From Mesorhizobium_G sp049840935 (GTDB lineage Bacteria; Pseudomonadota; Alphaproteobacteria; Rhizobiales; Rhizobiaceae), in assembly GCA_049840935.1 (NCBI GenBank), contig JASGJA010000014.1, positions 38,620-102,619 of the forward strand: a stretch of 64,000 nucleotides of DNA, written 5' to 3'. Of this stretch, positions 25,970-35,745 are shown piece after piece. Position 1 is the first letter of the stretch; the number at the start of each line of letters is the position of its first letter. Below the pieces are notes generated by a model. It did not search any database. It saw only the letters and a program-made list of their open reading frames with translations, and was not told where the DNA came from. A program made the position numbers and the translations under genes.

Positions 25970-27274
25970 ATGGTCAAGACCCCGAGAACGCGCCACAGCA
26001 AGACGCAACGCGCGCCCGTAACCATCGAGCTTGGCTCGGATGATGTGAAGCGCGTGGACGAGCCGATTACGGACGCGCCCACCGAGCCAGAAGTTACGGA
26101 ACCCATCGAAAGCATCGAAGTGCCGGCACAGCCGGACGCCGAACTGCTGAAGGTTGAAGGTGAGCCTGTCGAGGAAGCGAAGCCGGGAGTGGTGGAAGAA
26201 CCTGCGCCCAAATCGGATTATTCCTTTGGACGTGCGGAGCCTGAGCCTCGGCCTGCAAGCAGCCGCCCGGTTCCGGCAAAGCAGGGCAGCATGTCTAATA
26301 TAGCGGCAGGGTTGATCGGCGCAGTCCTTGCTCTTGGCGGTTTCTATGGGTTGCAGGCGGCTGGCGTGGTCGGTTCGCCGGGCGGTGCGGCGTTTGCGCC
26401 GTCGCTGGAGCCTGTCGAATCGCAGATCAGCGCTTTAAAGAGCGAGCTAGATAGCCTCAAGGCCGCACCGGTTGCTGATTCGGGTCTCGCTTCCGCACTC
26501 GATCAGCTAAAATCTGATGTGGCAGGGTTACAGTCCGCTGTTCAATCCGGCGGTGCGGGTGACGGCGCCGCTGTTGCTGCACTGGATGAGCGCATCAAGA
26601 AGCTGGAAACCGCTCCGGCTGTTGCGCAGGATGTTGAAAGCAAAATTGCCGAGGTGGAAAGCAAAGTGACCTCTGCGGTGGATGCTGTTGCGAACAGCGA
26701 CGCGCGAATCGGCACGCTGGAACAATCGCTCAGCGCGCTGACTGGCAAGGTGGAGCAGCAGGCTTCGCAGCCGAAGGTCGCGCTTGCCATCGCAGCGGCG
26801 GCACTCAAATCGGCAGTGGATCGCGGCGGACCGTTCGCGGCAGAAGCAGAAACCTTCGCTGCAATTGCGCCAAACGCGCCAGAACTGGCGGCTCTTCGCC
26901 AATATGCGGATCAGGGTGTGGCGACAGAGGCCGATCTGGTCGCGTCTTTTCCGCAGGCAGCGGACGCCATGATCGCGGCAAGCGAGCCGGAGAATCCGAA
27001 TGCCGGTGTTTGGCAGCGCTTGATGGATAGCGCCCAGTCCGTCGTGAAAGTGAGGCCCGTCGGTTCCGTGGAGGGCGATCAGCCGGGAGCGCGCGTTGCG
27101 CGCATGGAGGTTGCGCTTAAAGCGGGTGATTTGCAGAAGGCGCTGGCTGAATATGACGGCCTGCCCGAAGCTGCAAAGCAGGCGGGTGCGTCACTCGCGG
27201 ATCGCATCAAGGGGCGGATCGAAGTGACCAAGCTGGTAGATCAGCTTGTCGCCAGTGCCATGAAATCGGCCTAG
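25970..27274 (+). CDS. Mitofilin-family inner-membrane protein (COG4223)
   Basis: A 434-residue protein with a Pro/Glu-rich cytoplasmic N-terminus (1-105), a single transmembrane segment at about 107-127 (IAAGLIGAVLALGGFYGLQA), a periplasmic coiled-coil stretch (about 140-275, with repeated Ile/Leu heptads and DERIKKLE) and a mitofilin-like C-terminal alpha-helical domain. Alphaproteobacterial homologues are the relatives of the mitochondrial cristae protein Mic60. It lies between hemD and hemY, as is usual in the class. ATG 25970 follows the ribosome site CGGAGG. Confidence 0.85.
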   Translation: MVKTPRTRHSKTQRAPVTIELGSDDVKRVDEPITDAPTEPEVTEPIESIEVPAQPDAELLKVEGEPVEEAKPGVVEEPAPKSDYSFGRAEPEPRPASSRPVPAKQGSMSNIAAGLIGAVLALGGFYGLQAAGVVGSPGGAAFAPSLEPVESQISALKSELDSLKAAPVADSGLASALDQLKSDVAGLQSAVQSGGAGDGAAVAALDERIKKLETAPAVAQDVESKIAEVESKVTSAVDAVANSDARIGTLEQSLSALTGKVEQQASQPKVALAIAAAALKSAVDRGGPFAAEAETFAAIAPNAPELAALRQYADQGVATEADLVASFPQAADAMIAASEPENPNAGVWQRLMDSAQSVVKVRPVGSVEGDQPGARVARMEVALKAGDLQKALAEYDGLPEAAKQAGASLADRIKGRIEVTKLVDQLVASAMKSA

Positions 27275-27282
27275 GAGTTCGA

Positions 27283-28908
27283 ATGGTACGCGTTCTTTTC
27301 TTCCTGATTCTTATTGGCGCCATTGCGTTTGGCTTTGCGTGGTTGGCCGACCGCCCCGGCGACATGGTCGTTACCTTCGACGGATACCAATATCAGGTGT
27401 CTCTCATGGTCGCTGCCGTGGCGGTCGTCGGGCTGGTAGCGGCGATCATGCTTTCATGGTGGGTCGTGAAGGCGCTGTGGAATAGTCCATATACGATTAC
27501 CCGCTATTTCCGGGTGCGCAGGCGCGACCGGGGCTATCAGGCGCTATCGACCGGAATGATTGCGGCGGGTGCGGGCGATGCTGCGCTGGCACGCCAGAAA
27601 AACAAGGAAGCGGCGAAGCTTATCCGTTCAGATCAGGAGCCGCTGATTCAGTTGCTCGAAGCGCAAACGCTGGTGCTGGAAGGCAACCACGAGGCGGCGC
27701 GCGACAAATTCGAGCAGATGATCGACGATCCAGAAACGCGTCTGCTGGGATTGCGCGGGCTGTACCTTGAGGCCGCGCGGCAGGGCAACAGGGAAGCCGC
27801 CCGCCATTATGCATCGAGGGCAGCGCATGTCGCGCCGCAGCTTGGATGGGCGGCAGAATCCAGCATTGAGGAGAAAGCCGAAGAAGGTGATTGGGATGGT
27901 GCGCTGAAATTGTTGGAAGCCCAGAAGGCTGTCCAGAAAACCGACCGCGAAAGGTTCAATCGTCGCCGTGCGGTGCTGCTGACAGCCAAGGCCATATCGA
28001 CTTTTGACACGGACCAAGCCGGTGCGCGTGCGGCGGCGCTGGAAGCGAACAGGCTTGTGCCGGACTTCGTGCCGGCCGCATTGATTGCCGCGCGCTGCCT
28101 GTTTCGCACGGATGAGGTTCGCAAGGGGTCGAAGTTGCTGGAAGCGGCTTGGCGCAAGCATCCGCATCCTGAAATTGCCGAGCTATATGTCCATGCGCGG
28201 CATGGCGATGCGGCTTTGGACCGCCTGTCTCGCGCACAGCGGCTGCAATCTCTGCACAGCAACCATCCCGAAAGCGCACTGACGGTGGCGCGAGCCGCTC
28301 TTGCCGCGCAGGAATTCGGCGTGGCGCGCGAGGAGGCACAAGCGTCTATTCGCATGGACCCGCGTGAAAGCGCTTATTTGCTGCTCGCCGACATCGAAGA
28401 GGCTGCCGGCGGCGATTCGGGCCGAGTTCGCGAATTTCTGTCGCGTGCGGTGCGCGCGCCGCGCGATCCCGTATGGGTCGCCGATGGGGTTATTTCCGAG
28501 CACTGGGCGCCGCAATCGCCGGTTACGGGCAAGATCGATGCTTTCCAATGGCGTGTGCCGGTCGAGCGCGTGGGCATTGCGATTGAGCCGGAAGAGCGTT
28601 TGGCTCCGGTGATGATCGAGGCCGAACCTCAGCCGGTCGAGGAGGCCGAAATCGTCGAGGCTGAGCCGGTGGCGACCGACGTCGAGCCTGTAGAGGCCAA
28701 TGAGGCGGATGCGGTTGTCAAATCGGCGGAACCGGCAAGGGCGGAGCCGACCGAGGAAGCAAAGCCGCTAAGCGCGGACAACGACCACAAGCCTGCGCGC
28801 GATTTCGCGCAGGAAGAAAAGCCCGCCGAGGTTGTCCGCCGCCTGCCTGACGATCCCGGCGTGCCGCCGGAAGAAGAAAAGGCTGCCGGACGGTTTCGGT
28901 TATTCTGA
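27283..28908 (+). CDS. hemY: HemY domain / TPR inner-membrane protein
   Basis: A 541-residue protein with two N-terminal transmembrane segments (about 2-22 and 40-64) carrying the HemY N-terminal domain (DYRPGDMVV-type, here LADRPGDMVVTFDGYQYQVS), then helical TPR-like repeats to about residue 390, and an acidic Glu/Pro/Val-rich tail with repeated EAEPV units. It is not the oxygen-dependent protoporphyrinogen oxidase also called HemY. Its function is unclear despite the link with heme genes. It starts 8 bp after the mitofilin gene. Confidence 0.88.
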   Translation: MVRVLFFLILIGAIAFGFAWLADRPGDMVVTFDGYQYQVSLMVAAVAVVGLVAAIMLSWWVVKALWNSPYTITRYFRVRRRDRGYQALSTGMIAAGAGDAALARQKNKEAAKLIRSDQEPLIQLLEAQTLVLEGNHEAARDKFEQMIDDPETRLLGLRGLYLEAARQGNREAARHYASRAAHVAPQLGWAAESSIEEKAEEGDWDGALKLLEAQKAVQKTDRERFNRRRAVLLTAKAISTFDTDQAGARAAALEANRLVPDFVPAALIAARCLFRTDEVRKGSKLLEAAWRKHPHPEIAELYVHARHGDAALDRLSRAQRLQSLHSNHPESALTVARAALAAQEFGVAREEAQASIRMDPRESAYLLLADIEEAAGGDSGRVREFLSRAVRAPRDPVWVADGVISEHWAPQSPVTGKIDAFQWRVPVERVGIAIEPEERLAPVMIEAEPQPVEEAEIVEAEPVATDVEPVEANEADAVVKSAEPARAEPTEEAKPLSADNDHKPARDFAQEEKPAEVVRRLPDDPGVPPEEEKAAGRFRLF

Positions 28909-28963
28909 TCTGAGCGAAAGCGGAGCAATGAGGTGCTGCGTTGCTGGTTACGCTGAACCCTCA

Positions 28964-29027
28964 CCCTCGGGCTTGTCCCGAGGGTCTACAGGCATGAATC
29001 ATAGATGCTCGGGACAAGCCCGAGCAT
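28964..29027. repeat. Double hairpin, intergenic palindromic repeat
   Basis: Two short palindromes, CCCTCGGGCTTGTCCCGAGGG at about 28964-28984 and ATGCTCGGGACAAGCC...GAGCAT at 29005-29027, share the core CGGGCTTGTCCCG in opposite orientation and therefore can also pair with each other. The element lies between the convergent hemY and transaldolase genes. It is unlike the CTTCTCC-type repeats elsewhere in the window. Confidence 0.7.
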
Positions 29028-29070
29028 GACGGAAGGTGTGGTTGGCCGAAAAGCTGTTGGCGCTCTGCCG

Positions 29071-29724
29071 TTAGCCGATTTTCTGGCCGGTCTTTTCCCA
29101 ATCCGCGAGAAACTGCTTGAGGCCGTTATCGGTAAGCGGATGCTTGACCAGCGCCTTGAGCACGGCAGGCGGGGCCGTCACAACGTCGGAGCCCAATAGC
29201 GCTGCCTGCTTGATGTGGTTCACAGTGCGCGCGGAAGCCGCGAGAATTTCTGTCGGGTAGTCGTAATTGTCGTAGATCTGGCGAATCTCGGCGATGAGGT
29301 CCATGCCGTCGATAGCGATGTCGTCCAGCCGTCCGATGAACGGCGAAATGAAGCTCGCGCCAGCCTTTGCAGCTAGAAGCGCCTGATTGGCCGAGAAGCA
29401 GAGCGTGACGTTGACAAGGCGGCCCTGCTTGCGAATGGCGCGGCAAGCCTTCAAGCCATCGAGCGTCAGAGGCACCTTGATGCAAACATTGTCGGCGATC
29501 TTGGCCAGAATTTCGGCTTCACGCATCATGCCGTCATAGTCGGTCGCAACAACCTCGGCAGAGACCGGACCTTCCACCATATCGCAAATCTGCTTGGTGA
29601 CTTCAGCGATGGAGCCGCCCGACTTCAGGATGAGCGACGGATTTGTGGTCACGCCGTCTACGAGCCCTAGATCGTTCAGCTCCTTGATTTCCTTAACATC
29701 GGCCGTGTCCACGAAGAACTTCAT
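29071..29724 (-). CDS. tal: Transaldolase, fructose-6-phosphate aldolase (FSA/TalC) subfamily
   Basis: A 217-residue small-type transaldolase that interconverts sedoheptulose 7-phosphate/glyceraldehyde 3-phosphate and erythrose 4-phosphate/fructose 6-phosphate in the pentose phosphate pathway. The Schiff-base Lys is in NVCIKVPLTLDG, and the protein opens MKFFVDTADVKEIKEL and keeps the FISPFIGRLDD loop. The length matches the compact subfamily used by Rhizobiales. Confidence 0.94.
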   Translation of the reverse strand: MKFFVDTADVKEIKELNDLGLVDGVTTNPSLILKSGGSIAEVTKQICDMVEGPVSAEVVATDYDGMMREAEILAKIADNVCIKVPLTLDGLKACRAIRKQGRLVNVTLCFSANQALLAAKAGASFISPFIGRLDDIAIDGMDLIAEIRQIYDNYDYPTEILAASARTVNHIKQAALLGSDVVTAPPAVLKALVKHPLTDNGLKQFLADWEKTGQKIG

Positions 29725-29805
29725 GTGTATCTCCTGTCGCTTGAAGGCGTTGTGCCCGTCTTCCTGACTTTGCTCTAGACCAAGTTCGGGGCAAGGTCAC
29801 GCGCC

Positions 29806-31990
29806 ATGACAGGAGATTCGCGCGAAATGAAGGTGGTGCCCGTGCTCGTGCCGATGCCGGCGGAGCGAGCCTATTCCTATGTGTTGCAGGAGGGCATGAG
29901 TGCAGTGCCGGGATCGATCGTGCGAGTGCCGTTGGGGCCGCGACAGGTGGCTGGCATTGTATGGGACACGCCGGTTGAAAACATCGAATCGAAAAGATTG
30001 CGGCAGGTTGAAGAGGTGTTCGACTGTCCGCCCATTGATGAAACCGCGCGTCGCTTTGTCGATTGGGTTGCGGCCTATACGCTGACCCCGCCGGGATTGG
30101 TCGCGCGGCTTTTGTTGCGCGCGCCAGCGGCGTTTGATCCGGAGCCTTGGAGCGAGGGCATTCAACTTACCGATGTGGAGCCGGACAGGCTGACCGATGC
30201 GCGCAGACGCGTGCTGGCTCTTGCGTCGGAGGCTCCAGCATGGACACGCTCCGGCCTTGCACATGCCGCTGGCGTTTCCTCAACGGTGATCGACGGCTTG
30301 AAGGCGCTGGGCGTTTTCGAAACCGTGATGCTGCCGCCGAGGCCGGTCGTGCCTGCGCCAGATCCATCCTATGCGCTGCCGGATTTGATGCCCGATCAGA
30401 TGAACGCGGCGCAGGTTTTGCGCGATGGTGTGGCGAGCGACAAGCCGGGTGTAACGCTGCTGGACGGTGTAACGGGCTCAGGAAAGACCGAAGTTTATTT
30501 CGAGGCTGTTGCGGCGGCATTGGCCAAGGGCAAGCAGGTACTGATTCTGCTGCCCGAAATCGCGCTGACCCAAGCCTTTCTGGAAAGATTTCAGGATCGT
30601 TTTGGCGCAAAGCCCGCCGAATGGCACTCCGACCTTGCACCGCGTATGCGTGAACGCGTTTGGCGGCAAGCAGTGGAAGGCACGGTACGCGTGGTGGCGG
30701 GTGCGCGCTCCGCGTTGTTTTTGCCTTTCAAGGAACTCGGCCTGATCGTGGTCGATGAAGAACACGACCCCGCCTATAAGCAGGAAGATCGCGTCTTTTA
30801 TAATGCGCGCGACATGGCGGTCGTGCGCGGACATTTAGGCAGGTTTCCAGTCGTGCTTGCGTCCGCGACGCCTTCCGTGGAGAGCAAGGTCAATGCCATT
30901 CAGGGGCGATACACATGCGTCGAACTGCGGGGCCGCTATGCGGATGCAGCACTGCCCGAACTGAAAGCCATCGACCTGCGGCGCGCACCTCCTGCGCGTG
31001 GCGGCTTCCTGTCACCCGCGCTACTCGGCCCTATTCGCGAAACATTGAGTCGAGGCGAACAGGCGCTGCTTTTTCTCAATCGCCGCGGCTACGCGCCGCT
31101 GACGCTCTGCCGGGTTTGCGGTCATCGATTCCAATGTCCCGAATGTTCAGCCTGGCTGGTGGAGCACAGATTTCGCGGGCAACTTGTGTGCCACCATTGC
31201 GGCCATACGGAAAAGCGCCCCGATGCATGTCCCGAATGCGGGACGGTCGATCATCTGGTTGCTTGCGGACCGGGTGTCGAGCGCATCGCGGAAGAGGCAG
31301 TTTCGCACTTTCCCGGATGCGCGAACGATTGTGCTCTCTTCCGATCTCCTCGGCGGGACGAAGCGGTTGAGAATGGAACTGGAAGCCATTGCCGGAGGCG
31401 AGGCGGATATCGTCATAGGCACGCAGCTGGTCGCCAAGGGACACCATTTCCCGAATATGACGCTGGTCGGCATTGTTGATGCTGATCTTGGGCTGGCCAA
31501 TGGCGATCCTCGCGCCGCCGAACGAACCTTTCAGCTTTTAAGTCAGGTAACGGGTCGGGCCGGACGCACCGGTAAGAAAAGTCGTGGCCTGATTCAGACG
31601 TATCAGCCGGATCATCCGGTTATGCGCGCTATTGTTTCCGGCGACAGCAGTGCGTTTTACGAACGCGAGATCGCGGAACGCGAACGGGCATCGCTTCCGC
31701 CTTTCGGGCGGCTGGCTGCTATTATCGTGAGCGCCGACAATCGCGGCGATGCGGAAGGACATGCGCGCGGCTTGAGGCGAGCCGCACCTGATTCGCCCGA
31801 CATACATGTGCTTGGACCGGCGGAAGCGCCACTGGCTCTTGTCGCGGGGCGTCACAGGTTCAGACTGCTGATTCACGGAGGGCGGCGCTCCGACATTCAA
31901 ACCTTCTTGAGGTCAATGCTGGCAAATGGGCCAAAGCTCCGCGGGTCGGTCCGCATTCAGGTTGATGTTGATCCGCAAAGCTTCCTCTAG
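29806..31990 (+). CDS. priA: Primosomal helicase PriA (one apparent frameshift)
   Basis: PriA restarts stalled replication forks. It has an N-terminal DNA-binding domain (1-190), Walker A GVTGSGKTEVY, DEAH-like VVDEEHD, and a zinc-binding region with CRVCGHRFQCPECSAW and CHHCGH...CPECG. The frame breaks at 31312-31314: a CCC run must lose one C to join SHFP to DARTIVLSSDLLGG. Helicase motifs V and VI (QVTGRAGRTGKK) and the C-terminus then continue to 31990. The repaired length is 727 residues, normal for alphaproteobacteria. A sequence error is more likely than a true loss. Confidence 0.92.
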
Positions 31991-32053
31991 CATTCGCTTG
32001 ACTCGAAGCGGCAGCATCCTTCAATGCGCAGAACGCATCTTGGGGGATGTTTT

Positions 32054-32449
32054 ATGGATATCGCTTTTCCATGGCCGGTCAGCAACGCGGAATGGATTGC
32101 ATTCGGCGTTGCGGCCTTCACGACGCTGCTCGGCATATTTTTTCTGTTCGCACCGGGCATTTCGATGCGCTTGATGCGCTTGAAAACAACCGATGGGCAT
32201 CCGGAAGCGCAGGCAGAGATTCGCGGGCGCATGGCGGGGTTCTATCTCGGGCTGCCGCTCTGCTGCATCCTGCTCGGCCAGCCGCTTCTATATCTGGCAC
32301 TTGGCTTTAGCTGGCTTCTCACCGCTTTTGGCCGACTTATCTCCATGCTTTCGGACGCTGGGCTGACGCCGGCGAACTTCGCGTGGCTTGTGCTTGAGCT
32401 TATTCTGGCGTCGGCTTCCATAGCCTTTGCGCTGGGTTGGCTCGCTTGA
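32054..32449 (+). CDS. DUF4345-like small membrane protein
   Basis: A 131-residue protein with four hydrophobic segments (about 10-33, 55-77, 75-95 and 105-128) and a polar loop with RLMRLKTTDGHPEAQAEIRG between the first two. It resembles DUF4345-type membrane proteins, with no known function. The ATG at 32054 follows a strong GGGGGA site. A 250-bp gap then precedes the atp operon. Confidence 0.7.
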   Translation: MDIAFPWPVSNAEWIAFGVAAFTTLLGIFFLFAPGISMRLMRLKTTDGHPEAQAEIRGRMAGFYLGLPLCCILLGQPLLYLALGFSWLLTAFGRLISMLSDAGLTPANFAWLVLELILASASIAFALGWLA

Positions 32450-32699
32450 GTTTCACGCAAGCTTGCGAAGCTTCTCGGCAGGTGCGACAAATCTGTTGAA
32501 ATCAGCCCCGTTACCCGTGTTGCAGCATGGAAAAGCCTGTGCTAGACGGCAAGCGGTTTTCGCCGGGGGACTACGGCGCACAAGCGGCGTTCCCGTCTCC
32601 CTCAAGGCACTAAGATCGTAATTAGGTCAGAGATTTAGCCCGAGTTTCGCGCTCTAAGCCAAAAATCTTCGGCCTGTCAGACAAGAGAATTGACGGACC
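32450..32699 (+). promoter_or_regulatory. Leader region of the atpHAGDC operon
   Basis: This 250-bp non-coding stretch must hold the atp promoter. TTGCAG followed 17 bp later by TAGACG, at about 32519-32547, is the best -35/-10-like pair seen. No Rho-independent terminator for the upstream gene is visible. The promoter call is tentative. Confidence 0.35.
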
Positions 32700-33260
32700 G
32701 TGGCATCTTCATCATCGCCCATTTCCGCCGTTGCAGAGCGCTATGCACGCTCACTTTTTGAGCTGGCGTCCGAATCAAAGGCGGTCAGTAAGGTCGAATC
32801 CGACCTTTCTTCATTCGAAAAAATGCTGGCCTCCAGCCCGGACCTCGACCGGCTCATCAAAAGCCCGGTGTTTTCGGCTGATGATCAGTTCAAGGCTATT
32901 GGCGCTGTCGCTGATAAAGCGAAGATCAGCGGTCTGACCGGAAATTTCCTGCGGGTCGTTGCGCGCAATCGCCGCCTGTTCGCGGTTCCCGGCATGATCG
33001 CGGCCTTCCGGCGCATCGCCGCCGAAGCGCGGGGCGAGGTTTCGGCAGATGTCGTTTCCGCGCATGCGCTGAGCGCCGCACAGCAGACCGAACTTAAGTC
33101 TGCACTCAAGGGTATTGCCGGCAAGGATGTCTCGATCAACGTAACCGTTGATCCGTCTTTGCTGGGTGGGCTCATCGTTAAGATGGGTTCCCGCCAGATT
33201 GATACGTCACTTCAAACCAAACTCAATTCGCTCAAGCTTGCACTGAAAGAGGTCGGCTGA
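32700..33260 (+). CDS. atpH: ATP synthase subunit delta AtpH
   Basis: The 186-residue delta subunit (OSCP) links F1 to the peripheral stalk. It begins at GTG 32700 (ASSSSPISAVAERYARSLFELA, the family start) and ends with the conserved VDPSLLGGLIVKMGSRQIDTSLQTKLNSL block. It overlaps atpA by one base in TGATG. As in other Rhizobiales, the F0 genes (atpI, B, E, F) are not here, so the operon is split. Confidence 0.96.
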   Translation: MASSSSPISAVAERYARSLFELASESKAVSKVESDLSSFEKMLASSPDLDRLIKSPVFSADDQFKAIGAVADKAKISGLTGNFLRVVARNRRLFAVPGMIAAFRRIAAEARGEVSADVVSAHALSAAQQTELKSALKGIAGKDVSINVTVDPSLLGGLIVKMGSRQIDTSLQTKLNSLKLALKEVG

Positions 33261-34789
33261 TGGACATCCGCGCCGCGGAAATTTCCGCAATCCTTAAGGA
33301 CCAGATCAAGAATTTCGGCCGTGAGGCCCAGGTTACGGAAGTTGGACAAGTCCTCTCCGTTGGCGACGGTATCGCCCGCGTTTACGGTTTGGACAATGTT
33401 CAGGCCGGTGAAATGGTCGAATTCCCGGGCGGCATCCGCGGCATGGCGCTGAACCTCGAAGCCGACAATGTCGGCGTCGTGATTTTCGGTAACGACCGCG
33501 ACATTAAGGAAGGCGATACGGTTAAGCGCACGGGCGCAATCGTGGACGTTCCGGTTGGTCCGGCGCTTCTCGGTCGCGTGGTTGACGCACTCGGCAATCC
33601 GATCGATGGCAAGGGCCCGATTAAGGCGACAGAACGTCGCCGCGTGGACGTGAAGGCTCCCGGCATCATCCCCCGCAAGTCGGTGCATGAACCGATGTCG
33701 ACCGGCCTCAAGGCTATCGACGCTCTCATCCCGGTTGGTCGTGGTCAGCGCGAGTTGGTCATCGGTGACCGTCAGACCGGCAAGACTGCAATCATCCTCG
33801 ATACCATTCTGAACCAGAAGGCCATTCACCAGAGCGGCCCGGATTCGGAAAAGCTGTATTGCGTTTACGTCGCTGTCGGCCAGAAGCGTTCGACCGTTGC
33901 GCAGTTCGTGAAGGTGCTCGAAGAGCGCGGTGCGCTGGAATATTCGATCATCGTTGCCGCGACCGCTTCGGACCCGGCACCGCTGCAGTTCATTGCGCCG
34001 TTCGCAGGCTGCGCGATGGGTGAATATTTCCGTGACAATGGACAGCACGCGCTGATCGGATATGACGATCTGTCCAAGCAGGCTGTTGCTTATCGTCAGA
34101 TGTCGCTGCTGCTTCGTCGTCCGCCGGGACGTGAAGCCTATCCTGGCGACGTTTTCTATCTGCATTCCCGTCTTCTGGAGCGCGCTGCAAAGCTCAACGA
34201 CGACAATGGCGCCGGTTCGCTGACCGCTCTGCCCGTCATTGAAACGCAGGCAAACGACGTTTCCGCTTACATTCCGACCAACGTGATCTCGATCACCGAC
34301 GGCCAGATATTCCTTGAAACGAACCTGTTCTTCCAGGGTATCCGCCCGGCTGTGAACGTCGGTCTGTCGGTTTCTCGCGTCGGTTCGTCGGCTCAGATCA
34401 AGGCGATGAAGCAGGTCGCCGGTTCGATTAAGGGTGAGCTTGCGCAGTACCGCGAAATGGCGGCGTTCGCACAGTTCGGATCGGACCTTGATGCCGCGAC
34501 GCAGCGCCTTCTGAACCGCGGTGCGCGTCTGACCGAGCTTCTGAAGCAGCCGCAGTTCTCGCCGCTCAAGACGGAAGAGCAGGTTGCTGTGATCTTCGCA
34601 GGCGTGAACGGCTATCTCGACAAGCTCACCGTTGCCGAAGTTGGCAAGTTTGAGCAGGGTCTGCTGGCCCACATGCGCGGTCCCGGCAAAGCAGTTCTGG
34701 ACGGTATCCGTACCGAAAAGGCGCTCTCGGATGATTTGCGCGGCAAGCTCAAGGCCGAGATCGATTCTTACGCCAAGACCTTTGCATAA
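33260..34789 (+). CDS. atpA: ATP synthase subunit alpha AtpA
   Basis: The 509-residue non-catalytic nucleotide-binding subunit of F1. Walker A is GDRQTGKT at residues 169-176, and the PSVNVGLSVSRVGSSAQ-type signature appears as PAVNVGLSVSRVGSSAQ near 363-379. Length and motifs are standard. It is followed after 27 bp by atpG. Confidence 0.98.
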   Translation: MDIRAAEISAILKDQIKNFGREAQVTEVGQVLSVGDGIARVYGLDNVQAGEMVEFPGGIRGMALNLEADNVGVVIFGNDRDIKEGDTVKRTGAIVDVPVGPALLGRVVDALGNPIDGKGPIKATERRRVDVKAPGIIPRKSVHEPMSTGLKAIDALIPVGRGQRELVIGDRQTGKTAIILDTILNQKAIHQSGPDSEKLYCVYVAVGQKRSTVAQFVKVLEERGALEYSIIVAATASDPAPLQFIAPFAGCAMGEYFRDNGQHALIGYDDLSKQAVAYRQMSLLLRRPPGREAYPGDVFYLHSRLLERAAKLNDDNGAGSLTALPVIETQANDVSAYIPTNVISITDGQIFLETNLFFQGIRPAVNVGLSVSRVGSSAQIKAMKQVAGSIKGELAQYREMAAFAQFGSDLDAATQRLLNRGARLTELLKQPQFSPLKTEEQVAVIFAGVNGYLDKLTVAEVGKFEQGLLAHMRGPGKAVLDGIRTEKALSDDLRGKLKAEIDSYAKTFA

Positions 34790-34816
34790 GCGCGAAGACG
34801 GACCGGACCTGACGAT

Positions 34817-35692
34817 ATGGCTTCGCTAAAAGACCTCCGCAACCGCATCGCCTCGGTGAAGGCGACGCAGAAAATCACCAAGGCGATGCAGATGGTCGCT
34901 GCGGCGAAGCTGCGCCGCGCGCAGGAAGCGGCGGAAGCGGCGCGTCCATATTCGCAGCGCATGGGTGCCGTGCTGGCCAACATCACCGCCGCTGTCGGCG
35001 GTGGTGGCGATGCACCGGCATTGATGACCGGCACGGGCAAGGACGATACGCATCTGCTCGTTGTCTGCACTGCAGAGCGCGGTCTGTGCGGCGGCTTCAA
35101 TTCGCAGATTGCACGTCTTGCGCGTGAAACTGTGCGCAAGCTGCTTAGCGCCGGCAAGACGGTCAAGATCATTACCGTCGGCAAGAAGGGTCATGACATT
35201 CTACGTCGCGACTTCAGCAACCTCATCATCGACCGGGTTGAGTTGCGCGAGGTCAAGCAGATCGGTTTTGTGAACGCGCAGGCGATTGCAGAAAAGGTCA
35301 TTGAGCTGTTTAACGAAGGTGGATTCGACGTTTGCACGCTGGTGTATTCCGAGTTCAAGTCGGTGATTTCCCAGATACCTACTGCGCAACAGATCATTCC
35401 TGCCGCAGCACCAACAGCATCTGGCCCCGAAGCGAGCGCGGTTTACGATTATGAACCCGAACCGGGCGAAATCCTTGCCGATCTGATCCCGCGCAATATC
35501 TCTGTCCAAATTTTCCGTGCGCTGCTTGAAAATGCAGCCGGTGAGATGGGCGCCAAGATGAGCGCGATGGACAGCGCAACGCGTAATGCTGGCGACATGA
35601 TCAACAAACTGTCGATCACCTACAATCGTCAGCGTCAGGCGCAGATCACCAAGGAACTCATCGAGATCATTTCGGGCGCGGAAGCGCTCTAG
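34817..35692 (+). CDS. atpG: ATP synthase subunit gamma AtpG
   Basis: The 291-residue central rotor shaft of F1. The N-terminal helix (MASLKDLRNRIASVKATQKITKAMQMVAAAKLR region) and the C-terminal helix with MSAMDSATRNAGDMI and ITYNRQRQAQITKELIEI are those that form the coiled coil. It lies between atpA and atpD with short gaps. Confidence 0.97.
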   Translation: MASLKDLRNRIASVKATQKITKAMQMVAAAKLRRAQEAAEAARPYSQRMGAVLANITAAVGGGGDAPALMTGTGKDDTHLLVVCTAERGLCGGFNSQIARLARETVRKLLSAGKTVKIITVGKKGHDILRRDFSNLIIDRVELREVKQIGFVNAQAIAEKVIELFNEGGFDVCTLVYSEFKSVISQIPTAQQIIPAAAPTASGPEASAVYDYEPEPGEILADLIPRNISVQIFRALLENAAGEMGAKMSAMDSATRNAGDMINKLSITYNRQRQAQITKELIEIISGAEAL

Positions 35693-35745
35693 GCCGACGG
35701 TCGATTAGTCGGCACAGGACACAAGGACGAAAAAGGGTAATCAGG

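Noticed and set aside
28909..29070. Short open frame over the repeat between hemY and the transaldolase gene
   Set aside because: It consists mainly of the palindromic repeat and the end of the opposite gene, with no ribosome site or family signal.
32427..32621. Small open frame in the gap before atpH
   Set aside because: It overlaps the end of the DUF4345-like gene, has no ribosome site, and reads as a low-similarity sequence. The gap is better seen as the atp leader.
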